Below, piece by piece: positions 1 through 5,014 of a DNA stretch of 5,014 nucleotides. Position numbers and translations under genes: made by a program. The stretch is from Conexibacter sp. (lineage in GTDB: Bacteria; Actinomycetota; Thermoleophilia; Solirubrobacterales; Solirubrobacteraceae). Location: positions 1 through 5,014 of the forward strand of contig JAOPZP010000151.1 of assembly GCA_025964055.1 (NCBI GenBank). Direction: 5' to 3'. The notes under the pieces are model-generated. The model was not told the DNA's origin. It did no database searches and saw nothing but the letters and a program-made list of their open reading frames with translations. Position 1 is the first letter of the stretch, and every line of letters begins with the position of its first letter.

Positions 1-678
1 GGGTTGCTGCTGGGCGGTGTGCCGGGGGTGGCGGCGGGCAAGGTGATGGTCATCGGTGGTGGTGTGGTGGGGTTGACGGCGGCGGAGATCGCGATCGGGA
101 TGGGTGCTGAGACCTATGTCTTTGACCGGTCGATCGATCGCTTGCGCGAGTTGGACTTCTTGCTCATCAACCGTTGTTCGACGGTGTTCTCGACGACGTT
201 GAGCATCGAGCGGATGCTGCCCGAGGTCGATCTGGTGATCGGTGCGGTGTTGGTGCACGGGGCCAAGGCGCCGCGGGTGATCACGCGTGCGCAGTTGGGG
301 TTGATGAAGCAGCATGCGGTGCTGGTCGACGTCTCGATCGACCAGGGCGGCTGTTTTGAGACCTCGCGTCCGACGACCCACACCGACCCGACCTACGAGG
401 TCGACGGCGTCACGCACTACTGCGTGGCCAACATGCCCGGCGCGGTCCCGATCACCTCGACGTTCGCGCTGACCAACGCCACCATGCCCTACGTCGTGAG
501 GCTCGCCGACCAAGGCGTTCACGCCGCCCTGAGCTCGGACCCGGGATTCCTGGCCGGCCTCAACGTGGCCGCCGGCCAGGTCACCTACGCACCGGTCGCC
601 GCCGACCAGGCGCTGCCGGCCGCCGACCCGCTCGAGGCGCTGTCGAGGGTCCCCGCCTCGGTGGCACTCGCCGCCTGA
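1..678 (+). CDS. ald: Alanine dehydrogenase, C-terminal part (5' end off the window)
   Basis: Alanine dehydrogenase reversibly converts L-alanine, NAD+ and water to pyruvate, ammonium and NADH in the cytoplasm. The reading frame is open from base 1 and ends at TGA 676-678. The 225 visible codons are about the last 60% of a roughly 370-residue family member, so the N-terminal substrate-binding residues are missing. Counting the first codon as 1, the Rossmann nucleotide loop IGGGVVG is at 18-24 and the acidic residue at the end of the second strand (FD, 41-42) should bind the NAD ribose. The family block HGAKAPRVI follows at about 86-94, then DVSIDQGGC at 110-118, whose second Asp is the expected catalytic acid, then CVANMPGAVP and TNATMPYV. 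The position before GAKAP is His86, where I expect Pro in many homologues. Codon style changes near base 360: TTG Leu codons and T-ending codons are common before it and almost absent after. The gene converges on the solute-binding-type gene. Family assignment is secure. Confidence 0.95.
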   Translation, partial: GLLLGGVPGVAAGKVMVIGGGVVGLTAAEIAIGMGAETYVFDRSIDRLRELDFLLINRCSTVFSTTLSIERMLPEVDLVIGAVLVHGAKAPRVITRAQLGLMKQHAVLVDVSIDQGGCFETSRPTTHTDPTYEVDGVTHYCVANMPGAVPITSTFALTNATMPYVVRLADQGVHAALSSDPGFLAGLNVAAGQVTYAPVAADQALPAADPLEALSRVPASVALAA

Positions 679-691
679 TCGAACTGCAGCG

Positions 692-713
692 GCCGGGCGC
701 GTCTGCGCCCGGC
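692..713. terminator. Perfect 9-bp GC-rich hairpin after ald
   Basis: GCCGGGCGC (692-700) and its exact reverse complement GCGCCCGGC (705-713) flank a 4-base GTCT loop. The hairpin starts 13 bases after the ald stop, in the gap between two convergent genes, so it can form in transcripts from either side. No U-tract follows on either strand. It would therefore be a U-less, actinobacterial-style terminator or an mRNA 3'-end stabiliser. The structure is seen directly; the function is inferred. Confidence 0.55.
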
Positions 714-730
714 ACGCCTGCGCGGCGTGC
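712..730. terminator. Second 7-bp hairpin abutting the minus-strand stop codon
   Basis: GCACGCC (712-718) pairs perfectly with GGCGTGC (724-730) around a TGCGC loop. It directly adjoins the TGA (731-733) of the minus-strand binding-protein gene, so it is the natural 3' hairpin of that transcript. It shares bases 712-713 with the first hairpin, so the two cannot both form at full length. No T-run is present. The role as terminator is inferred from its convergent position. Confidence 0.45.
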
Positions 731-1426
731 TCAGAACGGATAAGGGAGCGCTGAGAGCCAACGATCCCACAGCGGGGCGAAGTCGATCTGGCCGATGGCA
801 GCGTCGAGGGCTGCCACGAGATCGGGCTCGCCCTTGCGGCAGGCGCCGCCCCAGGCGTTGCGCGTGGGCACCGTGAACGCGAGTCGCAACGTCGGGTCGG
901 GCTCGATGAAGCAGACGTCGTCGTCCACCAGGGCGTCGACCTCGCCCTCGCGCACCATGGTCAGCATGTCGCCGAGGACGTCGTCGGTGTCGCCGGCGAA
1001 GGGAACGACGACCGCACCGGGGAACGTCTCGGCCAGCGCCATGTTCGTCGATCCGTCAATGGCCAACACGCGGCGGCCGGCCAGGTCCTCCGGACCAGAG
1101 ATCGAGGAGTCCGGCCGAGTGACGACCGACTCGTTGAACACGGCGTACGGCCTGGTGAAGTCCATGATCTTGCGACGTTCGGGCGTCATCGCGCAGCCGC
1201 ACCAGATGGCGTCGCACTCGCCGCGCTGCAGGGCGGGCCGGAAGTCCGACCACTGGCGGAAGATCCACCGCAGCTCCAGGCCGAGCTCGGAGGCCACCGC
1301 CTCGGCCGCCTCCACCTCGTAGCCGTGGCGCGAACCGTCCGGGTCGGTCCAGAACAGCCTGCCCGAGTCCAGCGAGGTGCAGCATAGGGTCAACGCGCCG
1401 GGCTCGATCGACTCGACGGCGGTCAC
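731..1426 (-). CDS. Family-3 solute-binding-type protein without signal peptide
   Basis: A 231-residue protein with the fold of polar amino acid ABC-transporter binding proteins (SBP_bac_3). Recognisable blocks in order: GYEVEAAEAVASELGLEL at 35-52, CDAIWCGCAMTPERR at 71-85, DFTRPY at 89-94, LAGRRVLAIDGST at 115-127, REGEVDALVDD at 159-169, GACRKGEPDL at 194-203, and a final WDRW at 219-222. Arg84 (in TxxR) and Asp168 are at the positions where amino-acid-binding members hold the alpha-carboxylate and alpha-amino groups, which favours an amino-acid-like ligand. The start is GTG 1426, overlapping the P450 stop as GTGA, with GAGG (1434-1437) 7 bases upstream. It has no hydrophobic leader and no lipobox, and the in-frame sequence upstream offers none, so the protein is predicted to be cytoplasmic. 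No permease or ATPase gene is in view. It could be a ligand sensor, a substrate carrier for the P450, or an enzyme on this fold (PheC-like dehydratases are a precedent). The fold is confident; the role is unknown. Confidence 0.85.
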   Translation of the reverse strand: MTAVESIEPGALTLCCTSLDSGRLFWTDPDGSRHGYEVEAAEAVASELGLELRWIFRQWSDFRPALQRGECDAIWCGCAMTPERRKIMDFTRPYAVFNESVVTRPDSSISGPEDLAGRRVLAIDGSTNMALAETFPGAVVVPFAGDTDDVLGDMLTMVREGEVDALVDDDVCFIEPDPTLRLAFTVPTRNAWGGACRKGEPDLVAALDAAIGQIDFAPLWDRWLSALPYPF

Positions 1427-2625
1427 CCGCGGGCCTCGAAGCTGATCGGGAGCGACGTGGGACCCGTGTTGCCACTGTCGGGAAGCCATTCGGACGGGCC
1501 CGCGTGCCGCGGGAACGCCAGGCGCTGCGAGAGCACGGTCAGCGCCTCGCTCATGTCGCGCCGGGCCAGGAAGTGCCCGAGGCAGTGATGGGCGCCGCCG
1601 CCGAAGCCGAACTGCCGGGGCCGGTCCGCCGAGATGTCGAACGTGACCTCCTCGCCATACGCCTGGGGGTCGCTGCCGATCACCGACGTCAGCAGGTGGA
1701 CGGTCGTGCCCTGCGTGATCTCGAGCCCCTGGAACGTGAAGTCCTCGAGCGCCTCGCGCGTCACCCAGGTGGTCGTCGGACGCGCGCGCATGACCTCCTC
1801 GACGGCCGCGCCCGCGAGCTCGGGCCGCGCCGCCAGCAGCTCCCACTGCTCGGGGTGCTGGATGAAGAGGTCCATGGCGATGGCGAGCTGGTTGCGCGTG
1901 GTCTCGACGCCGCCGAAGAACATGTTGACGATGACCTCGCGAAGCTCCAGCTCGCTGAGGTTCCCGCTCTCCTGCGCGGTCATCAGATGGGCCACGGTGT
2001 CGCCTGCGACGGGAGAGCGACGGCGTTCGGCGATGACCTCGTCGGCGAACTCGGTGAGGCGTTCCAACGACTCCTCGATGCGCTTCTGATCCTGCTTGAT
2101 CGTCACGCCCAGGGCCAGGCCCATGGTGGCGGTCCATTCCGCGAGGCGCTCCCAGCGGTCGTCGCCGACGCCGACGAGCTTGCAGATCACGCGCGTGGCG
2201 AACGGCTGGCTGAAGTCGGTGACGAACTCGCAGCTGCCGCGGTGGATGAACTGGTCGACCAGCGTGTTCGCCAGGTCGGAGAACGCCGGCGCCATCGCGT
2301 CGATCACGCGCGGGGAGAACGCGGGGTTCAGCACGCGGCGTTGGCGCATGTGGTCCTCGCCGACCAAGTTGATGAGCGTGCGGTGCCACCAGTCGTTGAA
2401 GTCCCCGGTGACCCCGTTGTGCTCCGGCCAGCGGCGCGATCCCTGCCCGAGCCGGCGGTCCTTGAGCAACAGGCCGACCTCGTCGTAGCGGAGCGCGGCG
2501 ATGCCGTACGGGGTGCGCGCGTACCACTCGTCCCGGCGCGCCGCCAGCACCGCCTCGGAGCGGAGCGAGAAGCTCGGATCTGCGATGTCGAGGTAGGCGA
2601 CGTCGTCGGCCGAGGTGAGGGGCAT
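1423..2625 (-). CDS. Cytochrome P450 (bacterial class I type)
   Basis: A soluble haem-thiolate monooxygenase of 400 residues, a normal size for bacterial P450s, with no membrane anchor. Such enzymes insert one oxygen atom from O2 using electrons from a ferredoxin and reductase; neither partner is encoded here. From ATG 2625 the landmarks are: C-helix HMRQRR with His92 and Arg96 (haem propionate contacts), I-helix GGVETT with the Glu241-Thr242 acid/alcohol pair, K-helix ExxR at Glu277-Arg280, and the haem loop FGGGAHHCLG with ligand Cys348. All key residues are present. The ATG at 2625 is preferred because GAAGGA lies 7 bases before it. In-frame ATG 2652 and GTG 2658 add 9 or 11 residues but lack a good ribosome site. 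This is the first gene of a minus-strand operon with the binding-type protein, joined by a 4-base overlap. The substrate cannot be read from the sequence. The divergent amino-alcohol kinase and phospho-lyase hint at a small amine, which is inference only. Confidence 0.96.
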   Translation of the reverse strand: MPLTSADDVAYLDIADPSFSLRSEAVLAARRDEWYARTPYGIAALRYDEVGLLLKDRRLGQGSRRWPEHNGVTGDFNDWWHRTLINLVGEDHMRQRRVLNPAFSPRVIDAMAPAFSDLANTLVDQFIHRGSCEFVTDFSQPFATRVICKLVGVGDDRWERLAEWTATMGLALGVTIKQDQKRIEESLERLTEFADEVIAERRRSPVAGDTVAHLMTAQESGNLSELELREVIVNMFFGGVETTRNQLAIAMDLFIQHPEQWELLAARPELAGAAVEEVMRARPTTTWVTREALEDFTFQGLEITQGTTVHLLTSVIGSDPQAYGEEVTFDISADRPRQFGFGGGAHHCLGHFLARRDMSEALTVLSQRLAFPRHAGPSEWLPDSGNTGPTSLPISFEARG

Positions 2626-2632
2626 GGAGAAG

Positions 2633-2638
2633 TCCTTC
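2633..2638 (-). promoter_or_regulatory. Shine-Dalgarno site that fixes the P450 start
   Basis: On the minus strand this reads GAAGGA, a strong Shine-Dalgarno match, with 7 bases to the ATG at 2625. It would lie inside the coding sequence if ATG 2652 were used, so it argues for the shorter 400-residue P450. Confidence 0.7.
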
Positions 2639-2642
2639 AAGG

Positions 2643-2671
2643 TAGACGCCATCAACACGAAGACCTAAACT
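2643..2671 (+). promoter_or_regulatory. Predicted rightward promoter for kinase/phospho-lyase operon
   Basis: TAGACG (2643-2648, 4 of 6 to TTGACA) is followed after 17 bases by TAAACT (2666-2671), a TANNNT-type -10. Six bases separate the -10 from ATG 2678, so transcription starting at that A would give a leaderless mRNA, common in actinobacteria. This fits the lack of a properly spaced Shine-Dalgarno sequence before the kinase. Predicted by eye from motif spacing only. Confidence 0.45.
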
Positions 2672-2676
2672 TAGGT
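2663..2676. promoter_or_regulatory. 6-2-6 palindrome, likely operator of the divergent operons
   Basis: ACCTAA (2663-2668), spacer AC, TTAGGT (2671-2676) is an exact inverted repeat and is AT-rich compared with its surroundings. It sits in the short gap between the divergent P450 and kinase genes and contains the -10 element of both predicted promoters. A dimeric repressor bound here would cover both. TTAGGT half-sites recall the DtxR/IdeR iron box, but the full 19-base box is not present, so I assign no regulator family. No regulator gene lies in the window. Confidence 0.55.
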
Positions 2677-2697
2677 GATGGAGGTTTGCGACGTCAA
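2668..2697 (-). promoter_or_regulatory. Predicted leftward promoter for P450 operon
   Basis: On the minus strand TTGACG (2697-2692, 5 of 6 to TTGACA) is separated by 18 bases from TAAGTT (2673-2668), a TANNNT-type -10. The expected start is near 2661, giving a leader of about 36 bases that contains the GAAGGA ribosome site before ATG 2625. The -35 element lies inside the first codons of the kinase gene. Motif-based prediction; spacing and quality are better than for the rightward promoter. Confidence 0.5.
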
Positions 2698-3763
2698 GTG
2701 GCCCACAGCTCTGTCGTCCGAAGGGGACGCCCTCGTCGCGCCGGCGCCGCCGGTCACCTGCGCTCACGCCGAGCACCTCTGCCGGACGGCATTCGGCCTC
2801 ACGCCGAACGCCGTCCGCCCACTTCCGGGAGAACGAGACCGCAACTTCCACATCCAGACCGAGGCCGGCGAGTACGTCCTGAAGGTCGCGCATCCGGCCG
2901 AGCAAGAGCCGGTGGCAAACCTTCAGACCGCCGCGCTGCAGCATCTCGCGGCGGTCGATCCGACGCTTCCGGTGCCGCGCGTCGTTCCGTGCACGTGTGG
3001 TTCGGATGGAGAGTTCACCTGGGATGACGGGGGAGCCCGGCCGCCGCAGATCGTCCGTTGCGTGACCTTCATCGAGGGCCGCTCGCTGGGAGCTGCGAGG
3101 GCGACCGCCGGTCAGCGCGCCGCCGTCGGTCGCCTCCTGGCGCGCATCGACCAGGGCTTGGCCGGTTTCCGACATCCTGCCGACCGGCGCCTGCTGACGT
3201 GGGACGCACACCGGGCCGGCGTCGTCAGGCCCCTCCTCGAGGCGATCGAGGATCGCCGGGCGCGCGGGCTCGCGGAGGAGGCGCTGGATCGCTTCGACGC
3301 AACGGTGCTGCCGCGTGTCTCAGCGCTCCGGCGTCAGGTGATCCACAACGACTTCAACCCGCAGAACGTGCTGGTGTCCCGCACCGGCCACGGCGATCTC
3401 GCCGGCGTCATCGACTTCGGCGATCTCGTTCAGGCTCCGCTCGTTCAGGACCTCGCGACCGCGTGCGCCTATCAGCCCTGCCAGGGCGAGCACCCGCTCG
3501 AGGTCGCCGCGGCGATCACGGCGGCCTATCACGCCGTCAACCGCCTCAACGTCGACGAGCTCGAGGTGCTGCCTGCCCTCATGGCCGGCCGCCTCGTGCT
3601 CAGCGCGGCCATCTCCACCTGGCGTGGGCGGCAGCACCCCGACAACAGCCGCTACGTCCTGCGCAATCAAGCGCTGGTGTGGCGCAACCTCGAGCTGCTG
3701 ATGGCCGTGCCCGTCCACGAAGGCCCGGCCTGGCTGACGGACCGAGTGATGGCCGCGTCGTGA
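2678..3763 (+). CDS. APH-family kinase, hydroxylysine/amino-alcohol kinase-like
   Basis: A cytoplasmic kinase of 361 residues with the aminoglycoside phosphotransferase/choline kinase fold. From ATG 2678 the signs are: LPGERDRNFHI at about 49-59 (nucleotide loop region), YVLKVA with the ATP-binding Lys69, the catalytic Brenner block VIHNDFNPQN with Asp225 and Asn230, then VIDFGD with metal-binding Asp247, and a typical PLVQDLATACAY helix after it. All catalytic residues are intact. The GERDRNFH block and the phospho-lyase gene overlapping its end favour the hydroxylysine kinase-like (AGPHD1/HYKK) branch, whose members O-phosphorylate a small amino alcohol, over antibiotic resistance. Residues 1-26 are a low-similarity N-terminal extension. 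ATG 2678 is chosen because it fits a leaderless transcript; GTG 2675 directly before it adds one residue. Homoserine, ethanolamine or choline-type substrates remain possible. Confidence 0.85.
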   Translation: MEVCDVKWPTALSSEGDALVAPAPPVTCAHAEHLCRTAFGLTPNAVRPLPGERDRNFHIQTEAGEYVLKVAHPAEQEPVANLQTAALQHLAAVDPTLPVPRVVPCTCGSDGEFTWDDGGARPPQIVRCVTFIEGRSLGAARATAGQRAAVGRLLARIDQGLAGFRHPADRRLLTWDAHRAGVVRPLLEAIEDRRARGLAEEALDRFDATVLPRVSALRRQVIHNDFNPQNVLVSRTGHGDLAGVIDFGDLVQAPLVQDLATACAYQPCQGEHPLEVAAAITAAYHAVNRLNVDELEVLPALMAGRLVLSAAISTWRGRQHPDNSRYVLRNQALVWRNLELLMAVPVHEGPAWLTDRVMAAS

Positions 3764-5014
3764 GCGCGCGAGACAAGGGGAGGGCCGATCCACTCCTGGA
3801 ACGTCGAGCCCGGCTCCTCGGACCGGCCTACCGCTTGTTCTACTCGCGTCCCCTGCACATCGTGAAGGGCGAGGGAACGCGCCTGTACGACGCCGACGGC
3901 GTGGAGTACCTCGACGCCTACAACAACGTCGCCTGCGTCGGCCACTGCCATCCGCGGGTCGTGGAGGCCTTGACCCGGCAGGCCGCGACGCTCAACACCC
4001 ACACGCGGTACCTCGGCACCGGCATCCTGGATTACGCGGAGCAGTTGCTGGCCACGTTTCCGCCACCGCTCGACCAGGTCATGCTCACCTGCAGTGGCAG
4101 CGAGGCCAACGATCTCGCCTGCCGACTGGCCTGCGCGGCGACCGGAGCGTCGGGGTTCATCGTCACCGGCGCGGCCTACCACGGGGTGACCGCCACGGTC
4201 GCCGCGCTGTCTCCCTCGCTCGGCCCGGGCGTCGCGTTGTCGCGCTGCGCTCGGACGGTCCCTGCGCCGTCGGCGCGGTGGCAGGCGAGCGCCGAGGTGG
4301 GCGAGCGCTTCGGCGCATCGGTCCGCGAGGCGATCGCGGCGTTGGCGGCCGACGGCATCCGTCCGGCGGCGCTCCTGGTGGACACGCTGTTCGCCAGCGA
4401 CGGCCTCCGACCAGACCCGCCCGGCTTTCTCGGGCCGGCGGTGGCGGCGATCCGCGACGCCGGAGGGCTCTTCATCGCCGACGAGGTCCAAGCCGGGTTC
4501 GGGCGCACCGGATCGGAGATGTGGGGCTTCGCGCGACATGGCCTGATCCCAGACCTCGTGACGCTGGGCAAGCCGATGGGCAACGGCCATCCGATCGCCG
4601 GGGTCGTCGGGCGCTCATCGGTCCTCGCGGCGCTGGCCGAGCGCACCCGGTACTTCAACACCTTCGGCGGGAACCCCGTGTCGTGCGCTGTCGGGGCGGC
4701 GGTTCTGGACGTGATCCGCGACGAGGGACTGCTCGCGAACGTCCTCGCGGTGGGCGCGTCCCTGGCGGCGGGCCTCCGGACGCTTCAGGCGCGCCATCAG
4801 GCGATCGTCGACGTCCGGGCGGCGGGGCTCTTCGCGGCGGTCGAGATCGGCGCCGCACCGGCGGGGCCGAGCGCGTCGGAGCGCGCTCGTGGGCTCGTGG
4901 ACGCGCTGCGCGACCGGCGGGTCCTGGTGGGCCTCAGCGGACCTGACGACGACGTGCTGAAGATCCGGCCGCCGCTGGTCTTCACCTCCGCCGACGCGGA
5001 CATCCTGCTGTCCG
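3760..5014 (+). CDS. Class III PLP enzyme, AGXT2L-type phospho-lyase (3' end off window)
   Basis: The frame is open from GTG 3760 to the window edge, 418 codons visible; I translated it fully and found no stop. It overlaps the kinase stop as GTGA. No good ribosome site precedes it, so coupled translation is likely. The fold is class III aminotransferase, with SGSEAND at 112-118 (PLP phosphate), YHG at 140-142 (ring stacking), ADEVQAGFGRTG at 240-251 with Asp241 on the pyridine nitrogen, Schiff-base Lys271 in LGKPMGNGHP, and NTFGGNP at 300-306. The start (RRARLLGPAYRLFYS, then YNNVACVGHCHPRV and NTHTRYL) and the GKPxGNGHP block are typical of the AGXT2L branch. Characterised members are lyases: they release phosphate and ammonia from O-phosphoethanolamine or 5-phosphohydroxylysine, leaving an aldehyde. 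The upstream kinase would make such a phosphate ester. A true aminotransferase role is the alternative. Little should be missing, since family members without fusions run about 430-450 residues. Confidence 0.9.
   Translation, partial: MSARDKGRADPLLERRARLLGPAYRLFYSRPLHIVKGEGTRLYDADGVEYLDAYNNVACVGHCHPRVVEALTRQAATLNTHTRYLGTGILDYAEQLLATFPPPLDQVMLTCSGSEANDLACRLACAATGASGFIVTGAAYHGVTATVAALSPSLGPGVALSRCARTVPAPSARWQASAEVGERFGASVREAIAALAADGIRPAALLVDTLFASDGLRPDPPGFLGPAVAAIRDAGGLFIADEVQAGFGRTGSEMWGFARHGLIPDLVTLGKPMGNGHPIAGVVGRSSVLAALAERTRYFNTFGGNPVSCAVGAAVLDVIRDEGLLANVLAVGASLAAGLRTLQARHQAIVDVRAAGLFAAVEIGAAPAGPSASERARGLVDALRDRRVLVGLSGPDDDVLKIRPPLVFTSADADILLS

Noticed and set aside
2663..2676. An IdeR/DtxR iron box
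   Set aside because: The TTAGGT half-site matches, but the 19-base box with its central TAGG/CTA repeats is absent and none of the genes is an obvious iron-uptake gene.
1504..3027. A 507-codon plus-strand open frame antisense to the P450
   Set aside because: It is a GC-rich shadow with no domain. The opposite frame has every P450 motif.
731..3211. An 826-codon minus-strand open frame containing the binding-type protein at its end
   Set aside because: Its first 595 codons run in another frame over the P450 gene and antisense to the kinase; that part is Arg/Gly-rich with no recognisable domain. Only the last 231 codons, from GTG 1426, look like a real protein.
2678..3763. An aminoglycoside resistance gene
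   Set aside because: The APH fold is shared, but the GERDRNFH region and the overlapping phospho-lyase point to a metabolic amino-alcohol kinase.
3667..4590. A 307-codon minus-strand open frame over the kinase end and phospho-lyase
   Set aside because: Arg-rich antisense shadow with no family resemblance.
4278..4946. A 222-codon plus-strand open frame inside the phospho-lyase gene
   Set aside because: Low-complexity Arg/Gly composition in another frame. The phospho-lyase frame is continuous and carries the PLP-binding motifs throughout.
1..5014. CRISPR arrays, tRNA/rRNA genes, insertion sequences
   Set aside because: I saw no regularly spaced repeats, tRNA-like cloverleaf, rRNA segment or transposase motif; nearly all bases are accounted for by the five genes.

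Overview
The window is GC-rich bacterial DNA with densely packed genes and mostly G/C-ending codons. Several starts are GTG, genes overlap by 4 bases, and one start looks leaderless. This points to an actinomycete-type bacterium (Actinomycetota, possibly a Solirubrobacter/Conexibacter-like lineage), but the lineage is an inference and no marker gene here settles it.

Layout. Bases 1-678 (+) are the C-terminal 225 codons of an alanine dehydrogenase whose start lies off the left edge. A 52-base convergent gap (679-730) holds two GC-rich hairpins that share two bases. Next comes a two-gene minus-strand operon: a class I bacterial cytochrome P450 (2625-1423), then a small family-3 solute-binding-type protein without a visible signal peptide (1426-731). 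Stop and start overlap as GTGA. Bases 2626-2677 form a compact divergent control region in which a 6-2-6 palindrome (ACCTAA-AC-TTAGGT) carries the -10 elements of both promoters. Reading right is a second overlapping pair: an APH-fold small-molecule kinase of the hydroxylysine/choline/ethanolamine kinase type (2678-3763) and a class III PLP enzyme of the AGXT2L phospho-lyase branch (3760 to beyond the right edge), again joined by a GTGA overlap.

How the genes may work together. Kinase plus AGXT2L-type phospho-lyase is a recognisable chemical pair: an amino alcohol is O-phosphorylated, then phosphate and ammonia are eliminated to leave an aldehyde. The divergent P450 could supply the hydroxyl group, and the amino-acid-type binding protein could bind, sense or process the amine. 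A hydroxylate-phosphorylate-eliminate route, controlled from one shared operator, is the most interesting hypothesis in the window. It is inferred from gene families and layout; the substrate is unknown. Alanine dehydrogenase is probably an unrelated convergent neighbour. Its coding sequence changes codon style abruptly near base 360.
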